A DNA stretch of 64,000 nucleotides from positions 106,273-170,272 of the forward strand of contig CALBDU010000035.1 in NCBI GenBank assembly GCA_937927335.1, read 5' to 3'. Origin of the DNA: an uncultured Clostridium sp. Its GTDB lineage: Bacteria; Bacillota; Clostridia; Clostridiales; Clostridiaceae. Within the stretch, counting starts at the first letter, position 1; every line of letters starts with the position of its first letter. Below, one piece after another: positions 34,527-42,597 of the stretch. A model generated the notes under the pieces. It ran no database searches. It saw only the letters and a program-made list of their open reading frames with translations, and was not told the origin of the DNA. Position numbers and translations under genes: made by a program.

Positions 34527-35486
34527 CTATTTTTCCATAGGCATTGAAGCATCTCCACCCCATTCATAAATAGAAGCTTCATAGTTTTTAACATTATCAA
34601 AGCCAACGGCCTTGAGGATCATGGATGCATATCCAGATCTTATACCCATAGTTCAGTATACCACAAAGGTATCTCCAGGCTTTACACCAAGTCCTGCCAT
34701 TAAATCAGTAATTTCCTTTGGTGTTTTTGGAGTGCCGTTTTTATTCAAAAGGTCCGTCCATAATAAATTAACAGCACCTTTTATATGGCCTCCTCTTGGT
34801 TCTCCTGCCTTTTGAGAGCCTTCGTATTCGCCTTTGGTTCTAACATCTATGACAACTTCTTTTCCAAGGTTTGAATAAACATAATCCTTAGTGGCTGAGT
34901 TTGTCAGGTCATAATCCTTCAGCACAACTCCTGTTTTTGTTGTGGCTTTTGCGGCTTCAGTTGATACTGAGTAGCCAAGCTCCTTCCAGTATGTTGTTCC
35001 CCCAACCAGCAATTTAACATTGGTGAGCCCTGCTTGTCTTAATTGCCATACTGCCCTTCCGTCAGCACCAGGGCCCTTAAATAAATCAGAATATAATACC
35101 ACAGTAGTTGTATTGTCTACACCAAGAGCCTCCAATGCAGCCTTAAGCTTATCCTTAGGAAGAATGATTCCCCAGTTGGGATCACCGGGCTTTCCTGTTT
35201 TATCAGAAAATGCCTGCACTCCAATATTTATTGCCCCTGGAATATGCTCCTTGGCATATACGTCTGGCTTATTGCAGTCTAGAAGCACAACACTTTTATC
35301 CTTTATAAGCTTATCCAGTGCCTGAGGTGTAATGAGAAAATCATTGTTCTTGTAAACTGAGGTGTCAAATTCCTTAGTGTCCTTGCTGGCTGTATCTGTA
35401 GTATTAGATTTTGAGCATCCCGCTATAGTGAATGCCATTAATACCGTAATCAGCATAGCAAAAACTTTTTTCATGTTAATTTTCAC
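34527..35486 (-). CDS. Tandem rhodanese sulfurtransferase lipoprotein with in-frame TGA (probable selenoprotein)
   Basis: A 319-residue SseA-like protein with lipobox FTIAGC and two rhodanese domains. In the N-terminal domain (~40-165) the usual Cys loop reads VVLYSD, so it is catalytically empty. In the C-terminal domain (~180-319) the loop reads VVY-TGA-TMGIRSGYAS: the TGA at 34653-34655 sits exactly at the catalytic Cys. The frame continues through ILKAVGFDNVKNYEASIYEW to a TAG at 34527. A hairpin at 34617-34639 follows the TGA. I interpret the TGA as selenocysteine; without readthrough the product would be a dead 277-residue fragment. GTG start at 35486 after AAGGGGG; overlaps the TVP38 gene by 11 bp. 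Confidence 0.75.
34617..34639 (-). promoter_or_regulatory. Candidate bacterial SECIS hairpin
   Basis: Starting 13 nt after the in-frame TGA, the mRNA can form GAUC / GAUC and UGGAU / AUCCA stacked stems with one bulged U and the loop AUGC. The loop lies at nucleotides 23-26 after the UGA, inside the 16-37 nt range used for bacterial SECIS searches. It differs from the E. coli fdhF element in having the bulged U on the 3' side and G only as the third loop base. Confidence 0.5.
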
Positions 35487-36189
35487 TATTAAATTCCCCC
35501 TTCTTTGTTTTGTTTTTATCACTCCACATTTTTTTCAGCAATACTACTAAAGCACTTACTGCAAATAATATAAGTAATCCTGTAACAAATGTCTTCACAG
35601 TACCTGTAAGCATTCCTCCTATATAGGAATACACTATAGTGGCAGGAAGCTGTCCAATGCCTGTGGCCACGAAAAATCCCCAAAAATTCATGGAGGTAAG
35701 CCCCGCAGCATAGCTTACAATATCAAAGGACATAAATGGCAGCAGCCTAGCTATCAAAATGGCATACTTGCCATAATTCTTAAAGAATTCATCTATCTTT
35801 TCAATGGCTGCCCTGCTGGAAAGCTTTTCTACAAAGTCTCTGCCCAAAAATCTGGCCAGGTAAAAGCACAATACAGCTCCTGCCATGGCACTGGACCAGG
35901 AAAGCACCGCTCCCCAAACCCAGCCAAAAAGACCAGCATTGGCGAAGGTAATAATAAAAGCCGGAATTGGGGCTATTAAGGATTGGAGCATCATTAATAG
36001 AAATGATACTGTTGGTGCCCAGATGCCAAAGCTCAGTATATAGCCCTTCACCATATCCACATCCACATTTTTCAAAATAAAAACTGCCTGGTTTACATTA
36101 ATTTTTACAGCAGGTATAAAAAGATATATTGAAGCTGCAATTAAAATAAAAAGCAGTTTGCCTTTATTTCCTTTAAACAAATTTTTCAT
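35476..36189 (-). CDS. TVP38/TMEM64 (DedA-like) membrane protein
   Basis: A 237-residue membrane protein with about six hydrophobic segments. The SNARE-associated/DedA core is visible as FANAGLFGWVWGAVLSW, AGAVLCFYLARFLGRDFV and LIARLLPFMSFDIVSYAAGL. Proteins of this superfamily are lipid scramblases or are implicated in membrane homeostasis, and in some bacteria DedA proteins affect selenite uptake. It is first of a two-gene unit with the putative selenoprotein rhodanese, whose GTG overlaps its 3' end. The ribosome binding site is GGGGG. Confidence 0.85.
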   Translation of the reverse strand: MKNLFKGNKGKLLFILIAASIYLFIPAVKINVNQAVFILKNVDVDMVKGYILSFGIWAPTVSFLLMMLQSLIAPIPAFIITFANAGLFGWVWGAVLSWSSAMAGAVLCFYLARFLGRDFVEKLSSRAAIEKIDEFFKNYGKYAILIARLLPFMSFDIVSYAAGLTSMNFWGFFVATGIGQLPATIVYSYIGGMLTGTVKTFVTGLLILFAVSALVVLLKKMWSDKNKTKKGEFNSEN

Positions 36190-36340
36190 GTAACATCCCC
36201 CGTTATGTATAAGCTTAGTTTATAGATGATTATGGTAACTATTTAAAAATACAATAATGCACCATACTATTCAACTTTCATAAATATTTACAATAATTGA
36301 AATGCTAACTATTAAATTTTCAAATACATAAAACGAAAAA

Positions 36341-36376
36341 GTCCCAAACCCTTTATTACTAACAAGGTTTTGGGAC
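36341..36376 (-). terminator. Terminator after the 4-hydroxybutyrate dehydrogenase operon
   Basis: GTCCCAAACC / GGTTTTGGGAC (one bulge) followed on the minus strand by TTTTTC. The 287-bp gap 36190-36476 holds nothing else that I can support. Confidence 0.8.
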
Positions 36377-36476
36377 TATAAATTTATTACTTGTTTAGTT
36401 CCCCAGCCATAATTACATCATTACCTGCAGCTTACTCTATATCTGTTTGAAACCAATATACTTACTATAGCTTTCT

Positions 36477-37595
36477 TTAAAATAGTGCCTTGTAAATATC
36501 CCTGATTTCATCCCGGCTAAGCTCAACATAGTTATTTATCAGAAGCCTCTGCTGGGTTGTCAGCACATTATCGGCAAATTCCTCTATCTCCTGTTCCTTC
36601 ATGCCGTATTCCTTAAGCGGCTTACTGCTAAGCAGCCTATCAAGGAGTTTGGAAAGTTCCCCGTAAATATCTCCATCATTGGATATTCCCAGAATTTCTG
36701 CAAAAATGTTGTTTATTTCTCTTATCTTTCCTTGTGGGTTTTTCCTGTTATACAGCTTGAAAACCTCAGCAAAGAAAAGGTAGTTTGCTTCTCCATGAGG
36801 TACATGATACCCTCCTCCTAAAGGATAGGATAATGCATGGACAGCTCCAACTCCCGTATTTCCAAATGCTATACCTGCAAAGTTGCTGCCTGTAACAAAA
36901 TCCTCTAGTATTTCCGTTCTGTAATCCGGTCCTTTTTCAACAAGCTTCATATATCCTCTTAAAATCAGTTCCATCGCCTTTATACTAAAGAGCTCTGTGT
37001 AAATATTAGACTTTGGGGATACATAGGATTCCACAGCATGGATCAGTGCATCTATGGAGCTGGTTATAAAGAATTTATAGGGAAGGCCCCTAACAAGCTC
37101 CGGTATAAGCACTGAAAAATCCGCATAAAGTTCATCTACTGCCAAGCCCATTTTTGTATGCTTTGACTTAATTTCAGCTATTGAAATATTGGTAACCTCA
37201 CTGCCGGTACCGCAGGTGGTTGGAACAATTATAAGCTCTCTGCCCTTTACTAAGGGAATTCTTTTCTCAAAGAGTTCTAATGCATTTTCAGCATCCTTCA
37301 ATACAAACAGCTTAGCGATATCTATTACTGTTCCTCCTCCAACTGCAATTATCCTCTTATAATCCTTTCCAGATATTTCTTTTAGCATTGCATCAATCAT
37401 CTCATCAGATGGCTCCCCCACTCCATATTTCTCCTGGAATATGAAGTCCGGTTTTATGGAAATATCCTTCATAAAAGAATCATGTAAAAACTCATTTGTC
37501 AGCACCAGGTCCCCTTCTCCAAGGTTAAAAGCCTTTGTGAATTCCTTGAAGGTTTCATATTTATATATTTCAGGTTTTAGTTGAAGCAGTTTCAT
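36477..37595 (-). CDS. 4hbD: 4-hydroxybutyrate dehydrogenase (iron-type alcohol dehydrogenase)
   Basis: A 372-residue group III alcohol dehydrogenase, reducing succinate semialdehyde to 4-hydroxybutyrate with NADH. The protein recalls C. kluyveri 4HbD closely along its length (QEKYGVGEPSDEMID, RIIAVGGGTVIDIAK, IVPTTCGTGSEVTN, SSIDALIHAVESYVS, HALSYPLGGGYHVPHGEAN, LLSSKPLKEYGMKEQEIEEF). The GGG nucleotide motif and the metal-binding His residues are all present. It follows the ThDP enzyme gene by 15 bp on the same strand. No sucD or CoA-transferase is nearby, so the source of semialdehyde is not the classical succinyl-CoA route within this window. Confidence 0.85.
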   Translation of the reverse strand: MKLLQLKPEIYKYETFKEFTKAFNLGEGDLVLTNEFLHDSFMKDISIKPDFIFQEKYGVGEPSDEMIDAMLKEISGKDYKRIIAVGGGTVIDIAKLFVLKDAENALELFEKRIPLVKGRELIIVPTTCGTGSEVTNISIAEIKSKHTKMGLAVDELYADFSVLIPELVRGLPYKFFITSSIDALIHAVESYVSPKSNIYTELFSIKAMELILRGYMKLVEKGPDYRTEILEDFVTGSNFAGIAFGNTGVGAVHALSYPLGGGYHVPHGEANYLFFAEVFKLYNRKNPQGKIREINNIFAEILGISNDGDIYGELSKLLDRLLSSKPLKEYGMKEQEIEEFADNVLTTQQRLLINNYVELSRDEIRDIYKALF

Positions 37596-37610
37596 TTTTA
37601 TCCCCCTTTA

Positions 37611-39269
37611 TTAAACTAATTCCTTAAGTTGGTTGGACAGCTTGAGATTTTCGCTGTAATCCACTGCGCAGTCAATAATTGTAGGAACCTTTTGAGCTAA
37701 GGCCTCCTTCAGTATGGGCACAAGATCCTCAGCTTTTGTAACTCTGTATCCTTTTAGCCCCATAGCTTCAGCATATTTGAGGAAATCAGGGTTTGAAAAG
37801 CTTATATTATTGGATTCGCCAAATCTCTCCTCCTGCTTCCATTTTATAAGCCCGTAGCCGCTGTCATTGAATATAAGGGCTACAAAAGGAGTTCCTATCC
37901 TTACCGCAGTTTCAAGTTCCTGGCTGTTCATCATAAAGCCTCCGTCTCCTGTTACCGCAACCACCCTTTTATTTGGGTTCACAAGCTTAGCTGCCACAGC
38001 CCCGGGGATTGCTATTCCCATGGATGCAAACCCGTTGGACATTATGCAGGTATTAGGCTTCAGGCAGTGATAGTGCCTTGCCACCCACATTTTATGTGCT
38101 CCTACATCGGATATTACAATATCGTCCTCCCCCATTACCTGCCTGAGATCATATAAAATCTTCTGGGGCTTCATAGGGAAACTGTTATCCTCGGCATATG
38201 ACAAATAATCCTCTTCTATCTTTTTTCTGATTTCCTGTGCGCATTTAACATCCTCGTGTCTGCTGGAACGTCTTGTTATTTCATAAAGTGAATCTGGAAT
38301 ATCACCTATTACCTCTACAAGAGGAATATAACACTTATTGATTTCAGCTTTTTCCTGGCTGATGTGTATTATATTTACATCACCTTTCGGGTTCCACTTT
38401 TTAGGTGCGTATTCAATTAGATCATATCCTATAGCTATAACCAGATCTGCCTTTTCAAAAAGTGTATTAACATAATCTCTTTGTGTAAGTCCTATGCTCC
38501 ACAATGAAAGAGGGTGGGTATATGGAATTATGCCTTTTCCCATAAATGTATTGGCAACCGGAATATTCAAAGTCTCCGCCATTTGCAGCAGGGCTGATGC
38601 AGCTCTATTTCTTACAGCTCCATTTCCGGCAAGGATAATTGGCCTTTTTGCCCTGGAAATGGCAATGGCTGCTTTTTCCACGCTGCTGTAGGACGCAAAG
38701 CTTTTTTCTATTTCAGCATGTCTAAGGGGTTCTCCTGCGGCAAACATTGCTGCTATATTTTCTGGCAGGTCTATATGCACTGCTCCCGGTTTTTCACTTA
38801 CAGCCATTTTAAATGCTTTTCTTACAATTTCAGGTGCGGTATCCGGTCTCACAATCTGTTTATTCCACTTTGTCACCGGGTTGAACATTGCAACAAGATC
38901 AAGGTATTGGTGGGATTCAACATGCATCCTGTCCGTGCCTGCCTGTCCTGTGATTGCTACCAGCGGGGCACCATCCAGATTGGCATCTGCAACCCCTGTC
39001 ATAAGATTGGTAGCACCTGGCCCCAGAGTTGAGAGGCAAACTCCAGGCTTTCCTGTCAATCTTCCGTACACGTCCGCCATAAAGGCAGCACCCTGTTCAT
39101 GACGGGTGGTAATAAATTTTATGGAGGAATCCTTCAGTTCATTCATAAACGCAATGTTTTCTTCACCAGGTATTCCGAATATATATTTTACATCCTCACT
39201 TTCCAGACATTTAACTATTAACTGGGAAGTATTAATTTGTTGTACACTTTCCTTTTTAACCTCTTCCAT
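37611..39269 (-). CDS. Acetolactate-synthase-like ThDP-dependent enzyme
   Basis: A 552-residue ThDP enzyme of the acetolactate synthase large-subunit family. Features: FGIPGEENIAF near residue 28; the cofactor-activating Glu in TTRHEQGAAFMADVYGRLTG; STLGPGATNLMTG; and the ThDP/Mg motif GDGGFMMNSQELETAV ending with the Asn of NDSGYGLI. The pattern fits a catabolic-type or 'orphan' AHAS without a small subunit. Acetolactate formation from pyruvate is the default assignment. Its partnership with 4HbD raises the alternative of a 2-oxoacid decarboxylase (see findings). The ribosome binding site is AAAGGAG. Confidence 0.8.
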   Translation of the reverse strand: MEEVKKESVQQINTSQLIVKCLESEDVKYIFGIPGEENIAFMNELKDSSIKFITTRHEQGAAFMADVYGRLTGKPGVCLSTLGPGATNLMTGVADANLDGAPLVAITGQAGTDRMHVESHQYLDLVAMFNPVTKWNKQIVRPDTAPEIVRKAFKMAVSEKPGAVHIDLPENIAAMFAAGEPLRHAEIEKSFASYSSVEKAAIAISRAKRPIILAGNGAVRNRAASALLQMAETLNIPVANTFMGKGIIPYTHPLSLWSIGLTQRDYVNTLFEKADLVIAIGYDLIEYAPKKWNPKGDVNIIHISQEKAEINKCYIPLVEVIGDIPDSLYEITRRSSRHEDVKCAQEIRKKIEEDYLSYAEDNSFPMKPQKILYDLRQVMGEDDIVISDVGAHKMWVARHYHCLKPNTCIMSNGFASMGIAIPGAVAAKLVNPNKRVVAVTGDGGFMMNSQELETAVRIGTPFVALIFNDSGYGLIKWKQEERFGESNNISFSNPDFLKYAEAMGLKGYRVTKAEDLVPILKEALAQKVPTIIDCAVDYSENLKLSNQLKELV

Positions 39270-39636
39270 TTTATAACTCCTTTTTCTTTAATTATTTCCG
39301 TTTTATACACCATCTAATAAAATAATATTTTTTTGCAAGATTTCTGTCAATGGCACTTTAAATGGATTAATCCATTAATCTTTGGATTTATACATATTAT
39401 TGCTCTTCCATGGTCTCGTTTTCAGCCTTTTTCTGCCGTAGTCATCTTAATTAGAGTCCATTTCCATATTGGACTTTACCCTTGTTTTAAAAGTAATTTA
39501 TATTGCATTGTTTTATGCAGTTTTCAAATTCATTGTTGGAAAATTACACAGTTTTTCCATAGTGCCAATTATCATGAATATTTTTGGCATTATTGGTTAA
39601 AATTTTTTAGTGAACAAAAATAACAGGAGATTTTAG
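39270..39636. other. Divergent intergenic region with a 16-bp palindrome
   Basis: A 367-bp AT-rich gap between the ThDP/4HbD unit and the activase operon. It contains the perfect palindrome AATGGATTAATCCATT (39361-39376), an inverted repeat GGAAAA-N10-TTTTCC (39538-39559) and TGCCAA-N15-TTGGCA (39563-39589). These are plausible operators for divergent promoters. No convincing gene is present. Confidence 0.45.
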
Positions 39637-40524
39637 ATGAAAGTTGGAATACCTAGGGGCTTATTATACTGTCGCTATAATAAATTTATAGAAACCTTTT
39701 TTTCTGAACTTGGTGCTGAAATAATAACTTCCCCGGATACTAATAAAAATATACTTGATCTTGGTATAAAATACTGTGTGGATGAAGCATGCCTTCCCAT
39801 GAAGGTTTTTCACGGTCATACTGCCTGTCTAAAAGATAAATGCGACATTATTTTCATACCAAGAATTATGCAGCTTTATAAGGATGAGTATATCTGTCCT
39901 AAATTCTGTGGTTTAACTGAAATGATAAAAAACGATATTCCCGGCCTGCCGCCAGTTACTTCCTATCCAATATATGGCTGGAACAGATCACACATGGAAA
40001 AATGGGCCAAAGCTACCGGAGGCTTGTTTACTAAAAATAACTTTAAGATAAAAAAGGCTTTGGCCTTGGCCATAGCTGCCAATATAAATACTACAGGAAT
40101 TGAAAATCAGGATAAATTTACTTATAAGGCTGCATTAGCTGGGCACCCCTACAATATTCATGATCCCTTTGTAAACATGAATCTGATAAAAAAGCTTAAT
40201 AAGCTTGACATTGGAGTATTTACAGAGGAAAGCGCAGATCCAGCTGATATAAATAATGAAATTAAAATCTTTTATAAGCGTCCCTTCTGGACCTTTGCAA
40301 GAAATTCCTACGGCTTTACCAGTAATCTTGCTCGAAATAAAAGAATAAATGGAATTATTTATGTATCCTCCTTTGGCTGCGGCGCAGACTCCATTATTGT
40401 AGAGCTTATTAAAAACAGGCTGCCTGATTTTCCTTTTCTCCTGCTTAAAATTGACGAACAAACCGGAGAAGCCGGACTTGATACAAGAATAGAAGCATTT
40501 AAAGACATGCTTGAAAGGAGATAA
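39637..40524 (+). CDS. CoA-dehydratase activase-related protein, N-terminal part (DUF2229-type)
   Basis: A 295-residue protein resembling the 'acyl-CoA dehydratase activase-related' segment of large R-2-hydroxyglutaryl-CoA dehydratase activator fusions. It has MKVGIPRGLLY at the N-terminus, CVDEACLPMKVFHGH with two Cys residues, CPKFCGL, and VSSFGCGADSI plus LLLKIDEQTGEAGLDTRIEAF near the end. The paired cysteines suggest an iron-sulfur cluster. It is first of three tightly packed genes (4-bp gap) which together equal one long fusion protein found elsewhere. Confidence 0.8.
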   Translation: MKVGIPRGLLYCRYNKFIETFFSELGAEIITSPDTNKNILDLGIKYCVDEACLPMKVFHGHTACLKDKCDIIFIPRIMQLYKDEYICPKFCGLTEMIKNDIPGLPPVTSYPIYGWNRSHMEKWAKATGGLFTKNNFKIKKALALAIAANINTTGIENQDKFTYKAALAGHPYNIHDPFVNMNLIKKLNKLDIGVFTEESADPADINNEIKIFYKRPFWTFARNSYGFTSNLARNKRINGIIYVSSFGCGADSIIVELIKNRLPDFPFLLLKIDEQTGEAGLDTRIEAFKDMLERR

Positions 40525-40528
40525 TATT

Positions 40529-41626
40529 ATGGTGGTGACCTTTCCACACCTTGGAAATTCCTATTTGGCCGTGAAGGCAGTTTTTGATTCACTGGGCATT
40601 CCTCTCATTATCCCTGAATTCAATAATAAGAGCAGCCTTGATAAGGGCTGCAGGGTTTCTCCAGAGGAAATATGCCTTCCCTTCAAGCTCATGATGGGTA
40701 ACTTGATTGATAGCATTGATAAGGGTGCCGATACAGTTATAATGGTAGGAAGCTGCGGCCCCTGCAGGTTTGGGGAATATTGCCAGCTTCAGATGGACAT
40801 CTTGAAAAACCTAGGTTATAAAATTGACTATGTAGTTTTAGATTCTCCTTTGGAAATTGGGAAAAAAGAATTCATGAACAGGCTGTCTAAACTTGTGCCT
40901 GGCAGCGGCAAAAGCAGGCTGTCCAAATATAAGGCCCTGTTGGAGGGTTTTTTTATTATCCAAAGGCTGGAGTCTTTTGAAGCCAGGGCAAAATATCTTT
41001 CAGGATATGAAATCAACCATGGTGAATGCCTTAACATAATAAACAAATGCAAAAAGGAAGCCCTTACCAGCAGATCCTCCTCAGAAATGCTGGAGGTGAT
41101 TTCCAGATACAATTCCATATTAAAATTCCTAAAAGTGGATACTGGGAGAAAGCCTTTAAAAATCGCAATTATAGGAGAAATTTATACAATAATAGAACCT
41201 TACTCCAATATGAATATCGAGGAAAAGCTGATGCAGCGTGGAGTATCCATAATCAGAAGGATAACACCAGGCTGGTGGCTTAAGGATACAATGCTGAAGC
41301 CGGTGAGACTTAATTCCCGAAAGCTAAACAAAGCAGCTGATAAATATGTGCCTTACGCCATAGGGGGCTTTTCAAGAGAATGCATCGGTGAAGCTGTACT
41401 GGCTGCAAAAAGCGGCTGTGACGGAGCCATACAAGTATTCCCCATGGGTTGCATGCCCGAAATAGTTTCTAAATCCATTCTGCCTGCTGTTTCTAAGGAT
41501 TATAATCTGCCAGTGCTTTCACTGATCATGGACGAAATTACCGGAGATGCTGGCTATATAACTAGAATTGAGGCATTCCTGGATTTACTTGAAAGGAGAA
41601 AAGACAATGTATCTTTTGGGCATTGA
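40529..41626 (+). CDS. CoA-dehydratase activase-related protein, C-terminal part
   Basis: A 365-residue protein of the same system. Near the start it has GCRVSPEEICLPFKLM, MVGSCGPCRFGEYCQLQ, then KIAIIGEIYTIIEPYSN mid-protein and VFPMGCMPEIVSKSI with LSLIMDEITGDAGYITRIEA at the end. It shares the 'D-E-x-T-G-[DE]-A-G' ending with the preceding gene product, so the two are probably ancient paralogues. Cys residues may bind an Fe-S cluster. The ATG at 40529 is 8 nt after AAAGGAG. Confidence 0.8.
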   Translation: MVVTFPHLGNSYLAVKAVFDSLGIPLIIPEFNNKSSLDKGCRVSPEEICLPFKLMMGNLIDSIDKGADTVIMVGSCGPCRFGEYCQLQMDILKNLGYKIDYVVLDSPLEIGKKEFMNRLSKLVPGSGKSRLSKYKALLEGFFIIQRLESFEARAKYLSGYEINHGECLNIINKCKKEALTSRSSSEMLEVISRYNSILKFLKVDTGRKPLKIAIIGEIYTIIEPYSNMNIEEKLMQRGVSIIRRITPGWWLKDTMLKPVRLNSRKLNKAADKYVPYAIGGFSRECIGEAVLAAKSGCDGAIQVFPMGCMPEIVSKSILPAVSKDYNLPVLSLIMDEITGDAGYITRIEAFLDLLERRKDNVSFGH

Positions 41627-42560
41627 TGTTGGTTCTGTCAGTACTGACGTAGTTATAACCGATGAAAATTTCAATTTAGTGGAAGGCTTATACCTGAGAA
41701 CTCATGGCAGACCAATAGAAGCTGTACAGGTGGCTTTAGGAAGCCTTGGGCACAGGTTTAAGGACAGTGACATTATGGCTGCAGGGGTTACCGGCAGCGG
41801 AAGAATCGTAGCTTCCTATATTGTTGGTGCTGATGCAGTAAAGAATGAGATAACCTCCCACGCTGTAGCTTCCCTGAAATTGGATCGGAATGTAAGAACA
41901 ATTATTGAAATTGGTGGCCAGGATTCCAAAATAATTTTACTTAATAACGGAATAGTAACAGACTTTGCCATGAATACAGTATGTGCTGCAGGCACCGGGT
42001 CCTTTTTGGACAGACAGGCTGAAAGGCTGGATATACCAATAAGCAGTTTTGGGGAATATGCCCTTAATTCCACAGCTCCTGTTAGAATTGCAGGCCGATG
42101 TGCCGTTTTTGCAGAATCGGATATGATACATAAGCAGCAGCTTGGTTATTCACAGGAGGATATAATTAAAGGTCTCTGCCAGGCATTAGTGAGGAATTAT
42201 TTAAACAACGTGGCTAAGGGAAAGGAAATAAAACCAGGCATCTTTTTCCAGGGTGGTGTAGCAGCAAACAAGGGTATAAAGGCTGCTTTCGAAGAAGCCT
42301 TAAGCTGTGAGCTCTATGTGCCTGAGCACTTTGGAATGATGGGAGCCATCGGAGCTGCCATCCTGGCAGGAGAAAAGATTTCAAGAGGGGGCACCACTAC
42401 CTTTAAGGGTTTTAAAATAGCCAATGACAATTTTATATCCAGAAGCTTTGAATGCAGCGGCTGTCCTAATTGCTGTGAAATAGTAAAAATTGATTCAAGT
42501 ACTGAAACCATAGGCCATTTTGGAGACAGATGCGGCAAATGGAGCAGCAAATGCGGTTAG
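41607..42560 (+). CDS. BadF/BadG/BcrA/BcrD-type ATPase (2-hydroxyacyl-CoA dehydratase activase)
   Basis: A 317-residue ASKHA-fold ATPase, the 'archerase' that uses ATP to inject one electron into a 2-hydroxyacyl-CoA dehydratase. It has the phosphate-1 segment LLGIDVGSVSTDVVI, IIEIGGQDSKII, VCAAGTGSFLDRQA with the Cys that ligates the dimer-bridging [4Fe-4S], GRCAVFAESDMIH, and FFQGGVAANKG. A C-terminal tail carries further cysteines (SGCPNCCEIV, DRCGKW). Its ATG lies inside the previous gene (20-bp overlap), 8 nt after AAAGGAG. No dehydratase subunits are in the window. Confidence 0.88.
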   Translation: MYLLGIDVGSVSTDVVITDENFNLVEGLYLRTHGRPIEAVQVALGSLGHRFKDSDIMAAGVTGSGRIVASYIVGADAVKNEITSHAVASLKLDRNVRTIIEIGGQDSKIILLNNGIVTDFAMNTVCAAGTGSFLDRQAERLDIPISSFGEYALNSTAPVRIAGRCAVFAESDMIHKQQLGYSQEDIIKGLCQALVRNYLNNVAKGKEIKPGIFFQGGVAANKGIKAAFEEALSCELYVPEHFGMMGAIGAAILAGEKISRGGTTTFKGFKIANDNFISRSFECSGCPNCCEIVKIDSSTETIGHFGDRCGKWSSKCG

Positions 42561-42579
42561 AGCCAGCTCTAACCGCATT
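42550..42579. other. Strong hairpin at the end of the activase operon
   Basis: AATGCGGTTAGAG / CTCTAACCGCATT with a CCAG loop contains the stop codon of the ATPase gene. There is no U tract on either side, so it may stabilise 3' ends rather than terminate alone. Confidence 0.6.
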
Positions 42580-42597
42580 AAAATTCCAGCATTATTA

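Noticed and set aside
34527..35486. Treating the rhodanese as a simple pseudogene
   Set aside because: Apart from the TGA there is no frameshift or decay, the downstream frame is intact, and the stop falls precisely on the catalytic codon. It remains possible if Sec machinery is absent.
34653..35522. Reading the rhodanese gene as a complete 289-residue protein ending at the TGA
   Set aside because: It would end exactly before the catalytic residue and leave a conserved 41-codon continuation unexplained; the readthrough interpretation fits better.
39333..39623. 96-codon plus-strand frame in the ThDP/activase intergenic region
   Set aside because: No ribosome binding site, odd composition rich in Phe, His and Trp, and it spans the palindromes, so regulatory DNA is more likely.
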